Origin: Sulfurovum sp.
GTDB taxonomy: Bacteria > Campylobacterota > Campylobacteria > Campylobacterales > Sulfurovaceae
Length of the DNA stretch: 6,335 nt
Assembly (NCBI GenBank): GCA_020726085.1
Contig: DYTG01000098.1
Location: forward strand, 1-6,335
Direction of reading: 5' to 3'
The notes under the pieces were generated by a model. That model did not search any database and had not been told where the DNA came from. It was given only the letters and a program-made list of their open reading frames with translations. A program made the position numbers and the translations under genes. This document shows positions 6,210 through 6,335 of the stretch, piece after piece (positions within the stretch are counted from its first letter, which is position 1; every line of letters starts with the position of its first letter).

Positions 6210-6247
6210 TTTCTTGTTCCATCCCTCTCACAAAGTGGAACGAGAAA
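6210..6247. other. 12-bp hairpin after the dioxygenase gene
   Basis: TTTCTTGTTCCA (6210-6221) pairs with TGGAACGAGAAA (6236-6247), 12 pairs including one G-U, around a 14-nt loop. It begins 7 nt after the stop codon, where a terminator would be expected. No U-tract follows on either strand (an A-rich stretch does), so it is not a canonical intrinsic terminator. It may act as a 3' stabilising or weak termination structure. Confidence 0.45.
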
Positions 6248-6270
6248 TGAAACGAACATTACCCATTCTA

Positions 6271-6279
6271 TGCTATAAT
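6271..6279 (+). promoter_or_regulatory. Extended -10 promoter of the gene at the right edge
   Basis: TGCTATAAT, within TATGCTATAAT at 6269-6279, is identical over 11 bp to the dioxygenase promoter. It is followed by a similar leader: ACCCCAAAAAGGA here, ACCCAAAAAGGA there. The predicted start is near 6286, with AAGGA at 6289-6293. That leaves a very short leader, about 14 nt. Confidence 0.65.
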
Positions 6280-6299
6280 TACCCCAAAAAGGACTCCTC

Positions 6300-6335
6300 A
6301 TGTGCATGACCATCAAAGACAAATACATTGACCCC
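6300..6335 (+). CDS. 5' end of a gene cut by the window (possible second Rpn-type nuclease)
   Basis: Twelve codons are visible: MCMTIKDKYIDP. The ATG at 6300 is preceded by AAGGA with 6 nt spacing, better than the 12 nt for the second ATG at 6306, and by a consensus extended -10, so a real gene starts here. The KYIDP beginning resembles the N-terminus of many Rpn / PD-(D/E)XK 'transposase' proteins, which continue with FTDFGFKK-like sequence. With so few residues this is only a suggestion. Confidence 0.55.
   Translation, partial: MCMTIKDKYIDP

Overview
The window looks like chromosomal DNA of a Campylobacterota bacterium (epsilonproteobacterium), most likely a free-living Sulfurimonas/Sulfurovum/Sulfuricurvum-type organism. 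The reasons are: a roughly 990-residue Mfd directly downstream of a bactofilin (the arrangement I recall from the Helicobacter pylori ccmA-mfd region), a MiaA with the DSLSIFKEIDIASAKP and KRQNTFNRSQF motif variants, and promoters that consist mainly of an extended -10 (TGnTATAAT) with no clear -35. The genus is inferred from memory of these families, not from a search.

Layout, left to right. (1) 35-880 (+): an Rpn-family PD-(D/E)XK nuclease ('transposase'-type) gene with its own extended -10 at the window edge. It converges with mfd, with only 9 bp between the stop codons. (2) 890-3871 (-): mfd, the transcription-repair coupling factor, intact. (3) 3879-4301 (-): a bactofilin, 7 bp upstream of mfd and surely co-transcribed with it. 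(4) 4302-4509: a 208-bp gap that is not empty. Read on the minus strand, it holds fragments in two frames that match, in the right order, the C-terminal half of an M23 (LytM) peptidoglycan endopeptidase. This is probably a relic of the csd1-type gene that sits next to the bactofilin in relatives. A -10 box for bactofilin-mfd lies inside it. (5) 4510-5403 (-): miaA, tRNA dimethylallyltransferase, intact. (6) 5404-5468: a divergent promoter region built on a 19-bp near-perfect palindrome that supplies an extended -10 in each direction; miaA is probably translated from a leaderless mRNA. (7) 5469-6203 (+): a PhyH-family Fe(II)/2-oxoglutarate-type dioxygenase starting with GTG. (8) 6204-6299: a gap with a 12-bp hairpin and another TATGCTATAAT promoter. 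(9) 6300-6335 (+): the first 12 codons of a gene running off the window, possibly a second Rpn-type nuclease.

Most genes here are housekeeping or cell-shape genes: DNA repair coupled to transcription, tRNA modification and the bactofilin scaffold. The Rpn-type gene(s) and the dioxygenase are the accessory part. I see no CRISPR array, tRNA, rRNA, insertion sequence with terminal repeats, or clear multi-gene defence system. The observations most worth following are the M23 relic beside the bactofilin, the symmetric divergent promoter with leaderless miaA, and a perfect 11-bp inverted repeat near the 3' end of the Rpn gene that encloses an in-frame ATG.
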